DNA from: a virus
Reading direction: 5' to 3' (one strand)
DNA length: 38,318 nucleotides
Virus record (IMG/VR): IMGVR_UViG_3300043409_001807
Location: 1 to 38,318 of that record
Part shown: positions 1-9,151 of the stretch, one piece after another
Numbering within the stretch: the stretch's first letter is position 1
Layout of the letters: each line of letters opens with the position of its first letter
Translations under genes and position numbers: made by a program
The notes under the pieces: generated by a model
What the model was told of the DNA's origin: nothing
Database searches by the model: none
Seen by the model: the letters and a program-made list of their open reading frames with translations, nothing else

Positions 1-1406
1 ATGGGTTTGAGCTTCCTACGTTGAACATCGATATCCCAATGGATCAGGAGATCCTCAAGTTTGAAGGTAATACGATCAACAACATCTCGCCCTTCAGGTT
101 CTTCCCGGATATGTCGTTGCCGATTACTCGGTGGAGAGAAGGGCAGTTTGTGATTGATGAAGAGGAGTATCATGTGAACCAGTTGAAAAAGCTGGAGCGT
201 GCAGGAACTTTGGCTGGCATCAAATGGGTGAAGAAGATGGAGCTGAAGGCGTGGGAATCCCGTCAAAAATACAACACGCTGGAGGCACTTGGCAACGAAA
301 TGTCGATGGGTGCTGGGATGGGTGACCAGTCGAAGAAGGACTTTATTGTCACGCTGGCAGAGCACTATATTCGGTTGGTTCCGTCTGATTGGGAGCTTGG
401 TCCTGAGAAGTATGAGGTTATGTATTTGATTCGTGTCGCGAACGATCAAAGGATTGTTAGCGCAGAACGCTATGGGTATGTGCATGACGAGTTCCCGCAT
501 AACGTGGGACTGATGTCACCAGATACTTGCACAAGTTTGAGCGCATCGCTGTGTGACTCTATTGATGCCATTCAGGACGTTATCACGTATTTGATCAATT
601 CAAGGGTGATGGGGTTGAAGAAGAACCTCGGACGGAATCTGATTGTTGACCCGAGTGTGATCGATATGTCGTCGCTGGAGAACGAGATGGATATCATCAC
701 AACCGTGCAGGGTGCTCCGAAAAACGGGTTGGATCGGTATGCGATGCAGTTGAATTTTAAAGACAACACATCTTCGAACTTTAACGATGCTAATGAGTTG
801 CAACGCATCATGCACATGGTAACAGGTGTGAATGACAACGCTATGGGGATGGTGGCATCCGGCCGTCGCAGTGCAACTGAGAACCGTGCCGCTAATGGAG
901 GTGCAGCTGCTCGTATGAAGGTGACGGCGACGAATATCTGGACAGACATGCTGGCACCTCAAGGGGCTAAGATGCTCTGCAATTTACGGTATGGGCTTTC
1001 GTTCGAAGCATTTCAAAAGTATGTGGGCGATCGGCCAAATATTGCTGAACTGTATGATCAGTTCTCCCCACAAGACATCACCAAACTGGTAGGTGCTCGC
1101 GATGTGTTTATCTTTGACAACACGTCGGAGTCGGAAAAAGGCTTCCTTGCACAATCAATGCAGGAATTGTTAATCGCAATTGCAACCAACCCTCAGCTCG
1201 CAGGATTATATGATCTGGACAAACTTATGGAAGAGGTATTTTACCTCAGAGGAGTCAAATCCCGTCGTTTCAAATTCAAACCGGCCGCTGGAGGGCTTGG
1301 TCAGATTGGTGGACCTCCCGCCGGCAACCCTCCAATCCCTGGAGTACCTCCTCCGGCCGAACTACCCATTGGCCAACCTCTTCCAGTCGGAGGTCCAACG
1401 GCTTAA
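1..1406 (+). CDS. Phage portal protein, 3' part (5' end outside window)
   Basis: The reading frame is open from the first complete codon (position 3), so the gene begins upstream and the TTG at 21 is not a true start. About 468 residues are present. The portal forms the dodecameric ring at the capsid vertex through which DNA is packaged and ejected. Support: order (portal, scaffold, capsid), the helical stretch with ATENRAANGG and ARMKVTATNIW typical of portal stem/wing helices, and a long N-terminal region with membrane-free, mixed alpha/beta character. The C-terminal 45 residues are Gly/Pro-rich (GGPPAGNPPIPGVPPPAELP), probably a disordered tail. The 3' end overlaps another frame (see next gene). 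The identity is inferred from composition and synteny; no search was run. Confidence 0.82.
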   Translation, partial: GFELPTLNIDIPMDQEILKFEGNTINNISPFRFFPDMSLPITRWREGQFVIDEEEYHVNQLKKLERAGTLAGIKWVKKMELKAWESRQKYNTLEALGNEMSMGAGMGDQSKKDFIVTLAEHYIRLVPSDWELGPEKYEVMYLIRVANDQRIVSAERYGYVHDEFPHNVGLMSPDTCTSLSASLCDSIDAIQDVITYLINSRVMGLKKNLGRNLIVDPSVIDMSSLENEMDIITTVQGAPKNGLDRYAMQLNFKDNTSSNFNDANELQRIMHMVTGVNDNAMGMVASGRRSATENRAANGGAAARMKVTATNIWTDMLAPQGAKMLCNLRYGLSFEAFQKYVGDRPNIAELYDQFSPQDITKLVGARDVFIFDNTSESEKGFLAQSMQELLIAIATNPQLAGLYDLDKLMEEVFYLRGVKSRRFKFKPAAGGLGQIGGPPAGNPPIPGVPPPAELPIGQPLPVGGPTA

Positions 1407-1590
1407 AGTCACCGCGAACAATGTCATCAGAAGCTCGCCTAGAAATATCGGCGACTTCGTGACACGTGAGCAATCTATTGGTGCCGTCGAGCAAGTCGAA
1501 CACTTTGAAAAGTTTTTCGTTAGTCTGCATTTTGCAGTGCTGGCGGAAGTTAAGCGCAGAGAATCAACACACAAAACACCCTCAATATGA
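1180..1590 (+). CDS. Small hypothetical protein overlapping the portal 3' end
   Basis: Function unknown. The last ~95 residues look like a genuine helical protein (LQSLEYLLRPNYPLANLF, then EQVEHFEKFFVSLHFAVLAE), of the kind often found between portal and scaffold genes in short-tailed phages. The start is uncertain: ATG at 1180 gives 136 residues with 227 nt overprinting the portal tail. TTG at 1306 or GTG at 1309, downstream of GGAGG at 1290-1295, gives about 94 residues and is biologically more sensible. The Pro-rich portal tail and this protein are encoded by the same DNA in two frames. The stop at 1590 overlaps the scaffold ATG at 1587 by 4 nt, consistent with translational coupling. Confidence 0.6.
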   Translation: MQPTLSSQDYMIWTNLWKRYFTSEESNPVVSNSNRPLEGLVRLVDLPPATLQSLEYLLRPNYPLANLFQSEVQRLKVTANNVIRSSPRNIGDFVTREQSIGAVEQVEHFEKFFVSLHFAVLAEVKRRESTHKTPSI

Positions 1591-2438
1591 AATTCGGACT
1601 CTTTGATAAACTATTCGGACCAGCAGAAGAATGGTCGCCATCAGGTGGTAACACCCCAGTTGACCCAGTGGCAGACGTGGTCGAAGCTGATGACTATGAT
1701 CCAGCAATCCATGATGATCCGGAGAATCCGGAATACCGTGGGCCTGATTGGCAGCCTGGCCAAACGCCTGCAGCTGACCCAACTCCTGCTGTTAATTTCC
1801 GTCAGGCTGCCCCTGCTGGGTTCGATCCTGATGTGATGGGTGACGCAATTGCCCGTGGCCTGACAAAGGCTGGAGCAATCCCGGCTGCTCCTAGGCAGCA
1901 GATCACCGAAGAGGACTTCCGTAAAACCGCTGGTTGGAAGAGTGCTTCCCCAGAAGAAGTCACCGAACTGTTCAACCCGGATACGACTCCAGAACGTAAA
2001 CTGGAGCTCCTCAACGGGATGCTGACAGGCGCACAGACCTACGCAACCAATGTTGCTCGTGGCTTGCATCACGATGTCAGCTCACGGTTCGACCAATACA
2101 CAACGCAGCAGCAAGAACAGATGCGTGTGCAGGCTGTTCATTCTGAAGCCGCCGCTGTGTCCACGATGTATCCCGCATTGAAACAATACGGGCAGCATCT
2201 GCCAAAGATTTTCGAATCACTTCGCGCTACGGGGTACCGCCCCAAGTCAGTCGAAGAAGGCCGTCGAGTGTTTGCCTCCTACGCGATGCAGACCATCCGG
2301 CAGTTCGTACCAAATTTTTCCCTGCAGTCCCAAAAAGCTGCGTCAGTTCGTCCTATGGCTGGTTCCGTGAATAACGGCGGCAGTCATGGAACGAGCCGTC
2401 CGGGTAAGAAACCAGACTCGATCGCAATCTGGGATTAA
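1587..2438 (+). CDS. Putative capsid scaffolding protein
   Basis: 283 residues, acidic and Pro-rich at the N-terminus (DPVADVVEADDYDPA...), followed by a helical, Gln-rich middle (QYTTQQQEQMRVQAVHSEAA) and a short basic C-terminus (SRPGKKPDS). Scaffolding proteins line the inside of the procapsid, direct coat assembly and leave before packaging; they are typically of this length, acidic and helical, and precede the coat gene. That is what composition and position show here, without a diagnostic motif. The start ATG lacks a Shine-Dalgarno site (leader CACCCTCAAT). It overlaps the preceding small gene by 4 nt and is followed by a 32-nt A/C-rich leader to the capsid gene. Confidence 0.68.
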   Translation: MKFGLFDKLFGPAEEWSPSGGNTPVDPVADVVEADDYDPAIHDDPENPEYRGPDWQPGQTPAADPTPAVNFRQAAPAGFDPDVMGDAIARGLTKAGAIPAAPRQQITEEDFRKTAGWKSASPEEVTELFNPDTTPERKLELLNGMLTGAQTYATNVARGLHHDVSSRFDQYTTQQQEQMRVQAVHSEAAAVSTMYPALKQYGQHLPKIFESLRATGYRPKSVEEGRRVFASYAMQTIRQFVPNFSLQSQKAASVRPMAGSVNNGGSHGTSRPGKKPDSIAIWD

Positions 2439-2470
2439 GAGAAACCAAACCACCAAGCTAAAACAACACT

Positions 2471-3859
2471 ATGTTCGGAATCGCTTCCACAACCGCTCTT
2501 GCGGCTCAAAAAGATCTTAACGCACGGCGTCGTATCGCGTGGGAATATCCCACCGGTACCGCTCCACTCATGGCTTTGATGTCCATGATCAACAATGAGG
2601 AGGAAACTACTCAGGCTCAGTTTACTCACCACGAAGAACGCTTCAAAGCTGCCTATACTACGACCGCGATGGCCAATGCTGCCGGCCCGTTCATGAACTC
2701 GGATGGCACCGATGTCGCAGGCACGACTAGCATAACGCTTGCACGTGGTGCGATCTTCAAGATCAAGGTCGTTGATGCCTCTGACTTCCGTTGGAGGGAT
2801 GTCCTGTGGCTCCGTGGCCTCACGCTTGGTGCAGGTGGTGGCACGAAAGACCGCAAGGCTATCGTGACCGAAGTCGACCCAACCAACAACGTGCTCACGG
2901 TTCGTGCGCTCGAAGTTTGGACTGGCGTCTCTAATGCTGTCACCGTCAACACCGGCATCTACGTTACCGCAATCGGTACCGCCGCCGCAGAAGGTGATCG
3001 CTCTGGCACTGGTGGGATGAAGTTCCCGGTTCAGATGTATAACCAAACGCAAATCTTCCGCACCGACATCGGCCCGTGGACGCGTTCGGCCCTGAAGTTG
3101 AACCTCAAATGGGACGAAACCGGCGGTTACAAAAAGAACTGCCGCGACGCCCAAGTCCGTCATATGATCGCTATGGAACTCTCGTTCCTGTTCGGCGATT
3201 ACGGTGTCGACATGGTCACGACTCGCGACGGCTACCTGATGCCTGAAAACAAGATGGGTGGTCTGCTCTGGTCCATGAAACAGTATGAAAAGGGTAACGT
3301 CTCCAACGGCGGACTCTTCGAATACCGTCCAGGTGAATCGGACATCACTTCCTCCGACTGGCGCACCGAGGAGAAGAAGCGCATCATCAATCTCGAAGGT
3401 GGTAACATCACCCTCGAAGAGTGGGAGAACCTGATGGTTCGTGCCTTCATCTCCAACTCCAATCTGGGCTACGAAAAACTCGCGCTCTGCGACCGTTCGT
3501 TCCTCCACAAGTTCAACCGCGTCGCCAAGAACTGTTCCTTGGTCACCCGTCAGATGAACTCGAAAGAGGAGTCCTACGGCTTCAAGATCACGTCCTACGA
3601 GACTGAGTCTGGCATCATCAACTTTGCCACCTCCCCGCTCTTCAATGGCAACCCTGCCTTTGCAGACTCCTGTATGATCGTCGACGTGGGTCGTCTGACC
3701 TACCAAAAGTTCCAGGACACCGATACGACGCTTCTCAAGGACCGCGGTCCGAAAGACGCTGACTATCGCAAGGACGAGTGGATGACTGAGTGCGGCCTCA
3801 AATCTGAGTTCCCTGAGTCCCACCTCTTCATCGAAGGCCTTGGCAACATCATCGCATAA
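2471..3859 (+). CDS. Major capsid protein
   Basis: 462 residues. The protein builds the icosahedral head. Its place after portal and scaffold, its size, and the pattern of an N-terminal arm (residues 1-60), a beta-rich insertion (~95-190, with alternating V/T strands), and a conserved-looking end resemble HK97-fold coats of the DUF5309/SU10 type; the subfamily is tentative. Codons end mostly in C or G, in contrast to the T/G-ending codons of the tail genes downstream, as expected for the most highly expressed product. The start has no GGAG; the leader is A/C-rich and ends AACAACACT directly before ATG. A 462-codon antisense frame mirrors the gene and is a codon-bias artefact. Confidence 0.83.
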   Translation: MFGIASTTALAAQKDLNARRRIAWEYPTGTAPLMALMSMINNEEETTQAQFTHHEERFKAAYTTTAMANAAGPFMNSDGTDVAGTTSITLARGAIFKIKVVDASDFRWRDVLWLRGLTLGAGGGTKDRKAIVTEVDPTNNVLTVRALEVWTGVSNAVTVNTGIYVTAIGTAAAEGDRSGTGGMKFPVQMYNQTQIFRTDIGPWTRSALKLNLKWDETGGYKKNCRDAQVRHMIAMELSFLFGDYGVDMVTTRDGYLMPENKMGGLLWSMKQYEKGNVSNGGLFEYRPGESDITSSDWRTEEKKRIINLEGGNITLEEWENLMVRAFISNSNLGYEKLALCDRSFLHKFNRVAKNCSLVTRQMNSKEESYGFKITSYETESGIINFATSPLFNGNPAFADSCMIVDVGRLTYQKFQDTDTTLLKDRGPKDADYRKDEWMTECGLKSEFPESHLFIEGLGNIIA

Positions 3860-3865
3860 CCTACT

Positions 3866-4192
3866 ATGGCATCTGCACTCACACGAAGTTCTGTGACTAT
3901 CCTGACTGGGCGCATCCGTCCATCAGCTGGTCGCAACATTACCGAAAGGTCGTTTGACATTGATCTGGGAAGCTCCGGAGGATATGGCACAACGGTCGAC
4001 ACGATTCCTGCAAGCGCACTTGGATTTGTAAAAATCCTCGAGTGCTCTGTCGGAGTCCTTGGCACCAACGCTCATCTCGTTGTTGCTTCACCTTCTCTGG
4101 ACGGAAGTCTTCTCTTGCTCAAAGCAAGCGCAACCGACGCTCCAGCAGCCCTCGAAGGCATACTCCGCATCACTGTGGGTGGCCTTCTGTAA
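3866..4192 (+). CDS. Small capsid-associated (possible decoration) protein
   Basis: 108 residues, beta-rich and uncharged: TVDTIPASALGFVKILECS, then VVASPSLDGSLLLLKASAT and a final strand RITVGGLL. Small beta-rich proteins encoded directly after the coat gene are often head decoration or head-completion proteins, hence the tentative role; there is no diagnostic motif. It lies 6 nt after the capsid stop, so it is co-transcribed and probably coupled. The start is ATG in the CTACT|ATG context common in this genome, without a Shine-Dalgarno site. Confidence 0.62.
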   Translation: MASALTRSSVTILTGRIRPSAGRNITERSFDIDLGSSGGYGTTVDTIPASALGFVKILECSVGVLGTNAHLVVASPSLDGSLLLLKASATDAPAALEGILRITVGGLL

Positions 4193-4222
4193 CAGAACCA
4201 AACAACGAAAGGATTCAAAACA

Positions 4223-4405
4223 ATGGACGCTAAAAATGTTAAGTTTGATATGAATGGCACTACTAAGGGAGTGCGTGTGGAAGACACCAAGATGCTGGAG
4301 CCAGGTCGCGGACCTGAGTCTAGTTACCAAACGGGTAGCACTGGCTACCAGAAGGTGATGTCATCGAAGCCAAGTATGCCGAAGCTCGGTGCACGTGGCC
4401 AGTAA
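4223..4405 (+). CDS. Small hypothetical protein, 60 aa
   Basis: Hydrophilic 60-residue protein with no recognisable domain, rich in Gly, Lys and Ser and probably disordered (YQTGSTGYQKVMSSKPSMPK). The leader between the previous gene and the ATG is A/C-rich (ACCAAACAACGAAAGGATTC) and contains AAAGGA about 10 nt upstream. It sits between the capsid and connector genes, so a minor virion or assembly role is possible but not shown. Confidence 0.55.
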   Translation: MDAKNVKFDMNGTTKGVRVEDTKMLEPGRGPESSYQTGSTGYQKVMSSKPSMPKLGARGQ

Positions 4406-4433
4406 GTAACAACAAATTGGAGGCTGGACAACT

Positions 4434-5168
4434 ATGAACCTAGGTGATCTTAAAAAGAAGTTAGCAAAATTTACACAACGTGACGTCGCGGACTATGATG
4501 TGAGCGGTGGAGTTAACTTGATCACTGAAGCACTGGAAGAGGCGAGGTTAAGCGCTGAGAGGCTTTTTAACTGGCGGTCTAATCGGGTGCAGGCGAAGGT
4601 AGTTGTCCAGCCAACTGTTGGTGGGCTGTTGAGTGCTGCGGTGCTCAACGGCACGTCGACCGCGATTGATATTAAGAGTGTTGAAAGTGCTTGGCAAATG
4701 GTGGATGGGGAGAGAGTGCGGCCGCTTTATATCCAGACTGCTAAAGGGGCAGCTGTGAGAGAGAAGCGGTTGTTTCGGCAGTATCAGTATTCGCGGGCTC
4801 CAAGTGACCGGGATATTGTGGGGTTGAATTATGCGGCGTATTCAAACCAATTGGTGATCAATGGTGATCGGGTAACGCTGACGGAAGCAAACACTGAGGC
4901 AGTCGATGTGCTGATGGATGTCCAAGTGTGGATGACCAGTTATCGTGCTGCTGCGGATACGGCGACTGACTGGATGATGAAGTATGGACATGATTATATG
5001 TTCTACTATGCGTTGTCGAATTTGAACTGGTTTACCAAGGATTTCGTTAGTCGGCAAGAGGGTGGGATTGGACCACCTGATAGGATGGTGGCACAAAAAC
5101 TGGCTGAGCTTCGAGAGTGGGACGCGTTCTCGATCGAAGGTGGCCGTCAACCTGGACTTAGCTTCTAA
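4434..5168 (+). CDS. Putative head-tail connector (gp11-like adaptor)
   Basis: 244 residues. Adaptor proteins form a ring under the portal and start the short tail. The N-terminus is helical (NLGDLKKKLAKFTQ, then NLITEALEEARLSAERLFNW), the middle is beta-rich, and the C-terminal third has an aromatic helical block (WMMKYGHDYMFYYALSNLNW), the arrangement seen in T7 gp11-type tail tubular A proteins. Size and position after the coat genes support the call; the match is by eye. GGAGG lies 12 nt before the ATG, which is in the AACT|ATG context. The stop overlaps the next ATG by 1 nt. Confidence 0.55.
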   Translation: MNLGDLKKKLAKFTQRDVADYDVSGGVNLITEALEEARLSAERLFNWRSNRVQAKVVVQPTVGGLLSAAVLNGTSTAIDIKSVESAWQMVDGERVRPLYIQTAKGAAVREKRLFRQYQYSRAPSDRDIVGLNYAAYSNQLVINGDRVTLTEANTEAVDVLMDVQVWMTSYRAAADTATDWMMKYGHDYMFYYALSNLNWFTKDFVSRQEGGIGPPDRMVAQKLAELREWDAFSIEGGRQPGLSF

Positions 5169-6796
5169 TGCAAGACATTCCATCTAAAAGGACTCTTAAT
5201 AAAAAGAGTCAGGTTCTCGTGGTAGAGAAGAAGGCTTTTGATGAAAAGCTAGGTGGAATTGCGTCGACGACGTATGAGCAAGTGGTAGGGAATGGGGTGG
5301 CACCTACGACGAGTGCGTTTGGGATTGTGGATTCCAAACTTTATAATGAACGCAATACGAGTGAGTCGAGAGTGAGATGGGTCGCGTTTGATACGGGGCA
5401 CACTCCGATTATTACGAAGTATATTTTGGATGACTTTGGCAATCCTCTAGTGGAGGAAGTTAAAGTCGTTGGCGCTGGGACAGTGGTGCCGATCAACGAG
5501 TTTGCAAAACTGTCGGAGAAGGTTGAGAAGTTGGATTCGGCAAACGACTTGGTGAGGACGATTAAGAGTGTTGCCGGGACTTTCCCTAACAATAAAGTCG
5601 AGCATCGACAAGCAGTGGAGGAGTATGGTGGTTTGGATGTTAACATCACGACGCATCGAGAAGCTTTGGGAACACCCGGTGATGAGCATGTGAGCTATCC
5701 TGGGATTGTTGGAATCTCAACAGAGTTCGAAAATCAGCAGCGGATGCTAGTGAAAAGGGTTGTTGTAACGACACCAGACGCTTCGGCTGAATCGGTTACG
5801 ATGCGAGATCATCTACCGAATCTGCAGGCGGAACAAGTTTATAAAGAGGTGAGCGTTGTTGGGACTAATGATACCCCGACGAAGACTCACTTGGATATTA
5901 GCATTCAAGATAAGAAGGTGGTGAACGGGCAAAAGCTGCGGACACGGATTAAGGTGGCTGCTTGGGTGCCGTACACGGATACGGAGCAAGACGCTGACAC
6001 GGGTGGTACGATTTCGATTGTGAAAACGATCGAGGATGTGGATACATTCGTGCCGTCATTTGTGACTGGGGTTGATGAGTTCTCACGGCAGTTGGATACG
6101 GAAAAGGTGGAGGTGACTCGTAAAACGTTGGAGGCTTCCATGATTGGTCGACCTTTTTATTCGTCGAAGAATATTCAGTATAAGTTTCCGGGCTGGCTGA
6201 AACCTGGCGATGAGTATCGGTCGAATCAGATTTATTACTATTTGAACGGTGCGACTCAAATTCCAGTTATGGTGACAGCTGGGATGAAAGAGAAGAATGG
6301 TCAGACGTTGACTGTTCCCGCTCAGTTGATTACTACTTATCACAAGCTGCGCCCGATTGAGCCTGAGGTGTTTCAGTTTTATACCACGACATTCAGAGCA
6401 AACACAATGAATGATGGCTTGGGTGTAATTGGTGGTGCAACGTATCAGTTAGCTATACAGTTGTTTGGCCGTTCTTCAATCGAGATCAATGATATGATTA
6501 CTGATACGACAGCTTGCTTGTGGACAGCTAGCCAAACTGGAGGTATTTTCAAACTTCAATCTATTGGAAAGACCGCACCTACATGGTTACCATATTACCT
6601 TGCAACTGCTTACACGTTTGCACAAACCGAAGACATTCCTGCGAGCAAACCAACTGCGACTGAATACGTAGCGATGATGACCGCAGGGACGGTGTTTTTA
6701 GCTGGATGCGAGATCACCCCTTGGAAATACAATCTATGGAGACAAGTTCGAACCTATATCAAAATGCCCAATCTGATAACTCCTGGGATAGCGTAA
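5168..6796 (+). CDS. Putative tail structural protein
   Basis: 542 residues, dominated by short alternating beta segments and many Thr/Val residues, as in tail tube, nozzle or fibre proteins. It is encoded between the connector and the ejection-type proteins, the place of the tail nozzle in T7-like phages, but at 542 residues it is shorter than gp12 and no family motif was recognised. A short helical, possibly coiled stretch (NEFAKLSEKVEKLDSANDL) lies near residue 100. Codons end mainly in T or G. It starts 1 nt into the previous stop (TTCTAATGC) and its own 3' end is overlapped for 61 nt by the next gene. Confidence 0.5.
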   Translation: MQDIPSKRTLNKKSQVLVVEKKAFDEKLGGIASTTYEQVVGNGVAPTTSAFGIVDSKLYNERNTSESRVRWVAFDTGHTPIITKYILDDFGNPLVEEVKVVGAGTVVPINEFAKLSEKVEKLDSANDLVRTIKSVAGTFPNNKVEHRQAVEEYGGLDVNITTHREALGTPGDEHVSYPGIVGISTEFENQQRMLVKRVVVTTPDASAESVTMRDHLPNLQAEQVYKEVSVVGTNDTPTKTHLDISIQDKKVVNGQKLRTRIKVAAWVPYTDTEQDADTGGTISIVKTIEDVDTFVPSFVTGVDEFSRQLDTEKVEVTRKTLEASMIGRPFYSSKNIQYKFPGWLKPGDEYRSNQIYYYLNGATQIPVMVTAGMKEKNGQTLTVPAQLITTYHKLRPIEPEVFQFYTTTFRANTMNDGLGVIGGATYQLAIQLFGRSSIEINDMITDTTACLWTASQTGGIFKLQSIGKTAPTWLPYYLATAYTFAQTEDIPASKPTATEYVAMMTAGTVFLAGCEITPWKYNLWRQVRTYIKMPNLITPGIA

Positions 6797-6915
6797 AGCA
6801 ACTTGCAGATAAGCAAGAGGCTATCCGTCGTGAGATGACAGAGAAGGATAAGAAACAATACGAAGCCCCGAAGTTCCCTAACATCCGGTCGCTTAGCCCA
6901 TTTACTGAATTATGA
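6736..6915 (+). CDS. Small hypothetical protein, 59 aa
   Basis: Short hydrophilic helical protein (SWDSVKQLADKQEAIRREMTEKDKKQ) ending in an aromatic-rich tail. The start chosen is ATG at 6736 (METSSN..., context ATCT|ATG); an in-frame ATG at 6706 would overlap the tail gene further. The gene overlaps the 3' end of the preceding gene by 61 nt in another frame and overlaps the next gene by ATGA. Its position among the ejection-type proteins suggests a virion or assembly role; no function is recognised. Confidence 0.55.
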   Translation: METSSNLYQNAQSDNSWDSVKQLADKQEAIRREMTEKDKKQYEAPKFPNIRSLSPFTEL

Positions 6916-7616
6916 ATCCAGCACAACACTATCAACGAACACATGGGGGCAGCCCAGTCAATCCTTATGACTTGGCGTTTGCCCCTGTGAACGCTATGCA
7001 AGATCAGCAGGAGCGCCAGATGAAGGCGATCTCGAACATGATGCAGTTGCAGCAGCAAGCGAGTGCGCCGGATTTGGCTGCACAGGAAGTGGCGAGACAG
7101 GCGGAGCAGCAGCGATTTGCTAACCAAATGGCTCAGAACCAGTTTGGCCTATCACAAGCCGACAATGCTCGTGCTGATCAAAGCCAGCAGATTCAACAAG
7201 AGCAGTTTGGCTTGACGAGAGGCGATCATGCAGCGCAGGTTGCAGAGGCTAATCGTCAGTGGATGGAAGGTCAGAGAGCTTCACAGGAGGCTAACCAAGC
7301 CACTCAGGCTCATCGAAGCTGGGAGCAACAGCGTGCAGATCGGCTGGATGAGAACGCAATGGCACAAGATGTTTTACAAGGTCAGACTGGTCAGCATCGT
7401 GATGCAGCGTCATTGATGAACACTGTGGCTGGCATGGTGTCGGCCGGGTTACCTCAGGAGCACATCAACTGGTTGTTGCAGAACTGGAATGGTGGACAAG
7501 CCGCGCCAGTTCCGCCTTGGGTGGGTCAACCGTTGTATGGGGCACCGCAAGAAGCACCGCCTGATCCTGCATTACTGGAAAGATTTAAGAATATCAACCT
7601 TACTCCACAACAATAA
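6912..7616 (+). CDS. Gln-rich coiled-coil protein, putative internal virion (ejection) protein
   Basis: 234 residues. Residues ~30-150 are very rich in Gln, Ala and charged residues with heptad-like spacing (MMQLQQQASAPDLAAQEVAR and onward), so a long helix or coiled coil is expected. Imperfect repeats of Q.QFGL occur (NQFGLSQADNARAD and EQFGLTRGDHAAQV). The C-terminus is Pro-rich. Ejection proteins in short-tailed phages are frequently encoded as a small helical protein, a medium protein and a giant protein in this order, downstream of the tail genes, which is the basis for the call. It starts within the ATGA overlap and ends 2 nt before the next ATG. Confidence 0.5.
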   Translation: MNPAQHYQRTHGGSPVNPYDLAFAPVNAMQDQQERQMKAISNMMQLQQQASAPDLAAQEVARQAEQQRFANQMAQNQFGLSQADNARADQSQQIQQEQFGLTRGDHAAQVAEANRQWMEGQRASQEANQATQAHRSWEQQRADRLDENAMAQDVLQGQTGQHRDAASLMNTVAGMVSAGLPQEHINWLLQNWNGGQAAPVPPWVGQPLYGAPQEAPPDPALLERFKNINLTPQQ

Positions 7617-7618
7617 TT

Positions 7619-9136
7619 ATGGCCAAACCAACTACAGTTACAGAAGATCCAGCTGCCTTGGCGGCTAAGGCTGCAAAGGAAGCTGCGATGAAGGCAGCGG
7701 CAGATGCAGCAAAGAAGCCTGCGGTTGACCCTTTTGGTGGTCCTGTGGCAGAGAACACACTGGAGAATCCTTTTGCACAGCATCAGGCTAGGATGGCTGG
7801 GGCACCTGTGGCACCGGTAGTTCCGCCTGCGGGAGCGGTTCAACCGGATTTGAACCAAGCCAACGATCCATTTGGCGTTATCCCTAAAGGAGCCAATCAG
7901 GCTCCGAGTGGTGCATTGGCGGATGCGTTTAAGGTGCAGGGAGCGAACGCAGAACGGATGATGACGATCGCGAAAGATCGTAGGGTTAATCCGATGACAG
8001 GCACCACCTCTATTGGTCGTCGCAACATGGATGGGTCGTATGAAGATCCACTTGCACCAAAAGGGATGGACTGGATTAACGCGTTTGGCCCAGGGCGCCC
8101 AGAGGTCGCACAGCGTCAAGCCCGTCTGGATGGCCAGCTGGCAGACACACGACAGGCAGCCGGTGGTGCTGTTGCAGCGTTGAAAGCACAGCAGGAAGCG
8201 AGTGGTCAAAGGGGGCCGGCTGACAACGCGCCTAGTCGTCCAAGCTATCAAAGCCAGACTGTGCAAACTCCAGGCAGTAATGTGCGAGTTGCTTATGATG
8301 CACAGGGGATGCCTGTGGGGTTCTCAGGTGCAAGCGCATCAACCTGGATGCCAACATCGGGGGCAGGTAATGGTGGATATAGTCCGGCGGAGCATGCTGC
8401 ACTGCAGTCCACAGCAAGTCAGTTGGCAGCAGATCAATCGGTTAGCCCATGGGGTGGCTCGGCTATTCCAGCACAAGCTGCAGGGGCTCCTCCTAGCTCG
8501 GTTCCACCACCAGCTGCTGCGCCACCTCCTCCTCCGGCTGCTCAACCTCCGCTGCCACCACAAGCTGCTGATATGGCACAGAACGAGACGGATAGTTTTG
8601 CCCCGCCTCTCTCACCTCCAGTGAGTATGGAGGGCTTCAATAAAGATATCAGCCAATTCCGTCAAGGTGCGGGTCAGGCATTTACACCGCCTCCGCCCCC
8701 TAGGTCCGACCCATTTACTGGGCAGCCTCAGAATCCTGACATACTCAGTCCTGAGTTTGCTCAGATGCTTAATGTGCTTACAAACAGAGTCACAAAAGAA
8801 CGTGGTAATACTACGGTCGGACAGATGAACGAAGGAAGCACAAATCCACTTAAAGTTCTCACTCATTGGCCTTCTGTACCTAACGCGGGAGTAACTGAAG
8901 CGGCAAAGAACTTTCCTGCTTACGACTGGAGTATGAACTCCGGAGCACAGGCCAACTTCCAGCGGATCCAAAGCAATCTGAATGACTTGATTAGGCAGAA
9001 GAAGATCGAACTGGCGCCTAAGCCTAACCAAGCACAGTTCAATCAATTCACGCCTGGAAGCGACCGGTTTCGGTATCAGATCCGTCCTCAGACTACTAAC
9101 GAAGCTGCGGTTGAAGCAGTCTACGGTAAACGTTAA
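7619..9136 (+). CDS. Ala/Pro-rich low-complexity protein, putative internal virion protein
   Basis: 505 residues with no recognisable catalytic domain. The N-terminal 40 residues are an Ala/Lys helix (AAKAAKEAAMKAAADAAKKP). Residues ~280-325 are a polyproline/alanine tract (VPPPAAAPPPPPAAQPPLPP), and the C-terminal 130 residues are more structured. Such disordered proteins between tail and giant ejection genes are often packaged in the head or act at the tail base; this is inference from context only. It is separated by 2 nt from the gene before and by 15 nt from the giant gene after. Confidence 0.48.
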   Translation: MAKPTTVTEDPAALAAKAAKEAAMKAAADAAKKPAVDPFGGPVAENTLENPFAQHQARMAGAPVAPVVPPAGAVQPDLNQANDPFGVIPKGANQAPSGALADAFKVQGANAERMMTIAKDRRVNPMTGTTSIGRRNMDGSYEDPLAPKGMDWINAFGPGRPEVAQRQARLDGQLADTRQAAGGAVAALKAQQEASGQRGPADNAPSRPSYQSQTVQTPGSNVRVAYDAQGMPVGFSGASASTWMPTSGAGNGGYSPAEHAALQSTASQLAADQSVSPWGGSAIPAQAAGAPPSSVPPPAAAPPPPPAAQPPLPPQAADMAQNETDSFAPPLSPPVSMEGFNKDISQFRQGAGQAFTPPPPPRSDPFTGQPQNPDILSPEFAQMLNVLTNRVTKERGNTTVGQMNEGSTNPLKVLTHWPSVPNAGVTEAAKNFPAYDWSMNSGAQANFQRIQSNLNDLIRQKKIELAPKPNQAQFNQFTPGSDRFRYQIRPQTTNEAAVEAVYGKR

Positions 9137-9151
9137 TTAGCCCTCACTCCT

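Noticed and set aside
2435-3823. 462-codon minus-strand frame opposite the capsid gene
   Set aside because: Its composition is not protein-like and it mirrors the C/G-ending codons of the capsid gene.
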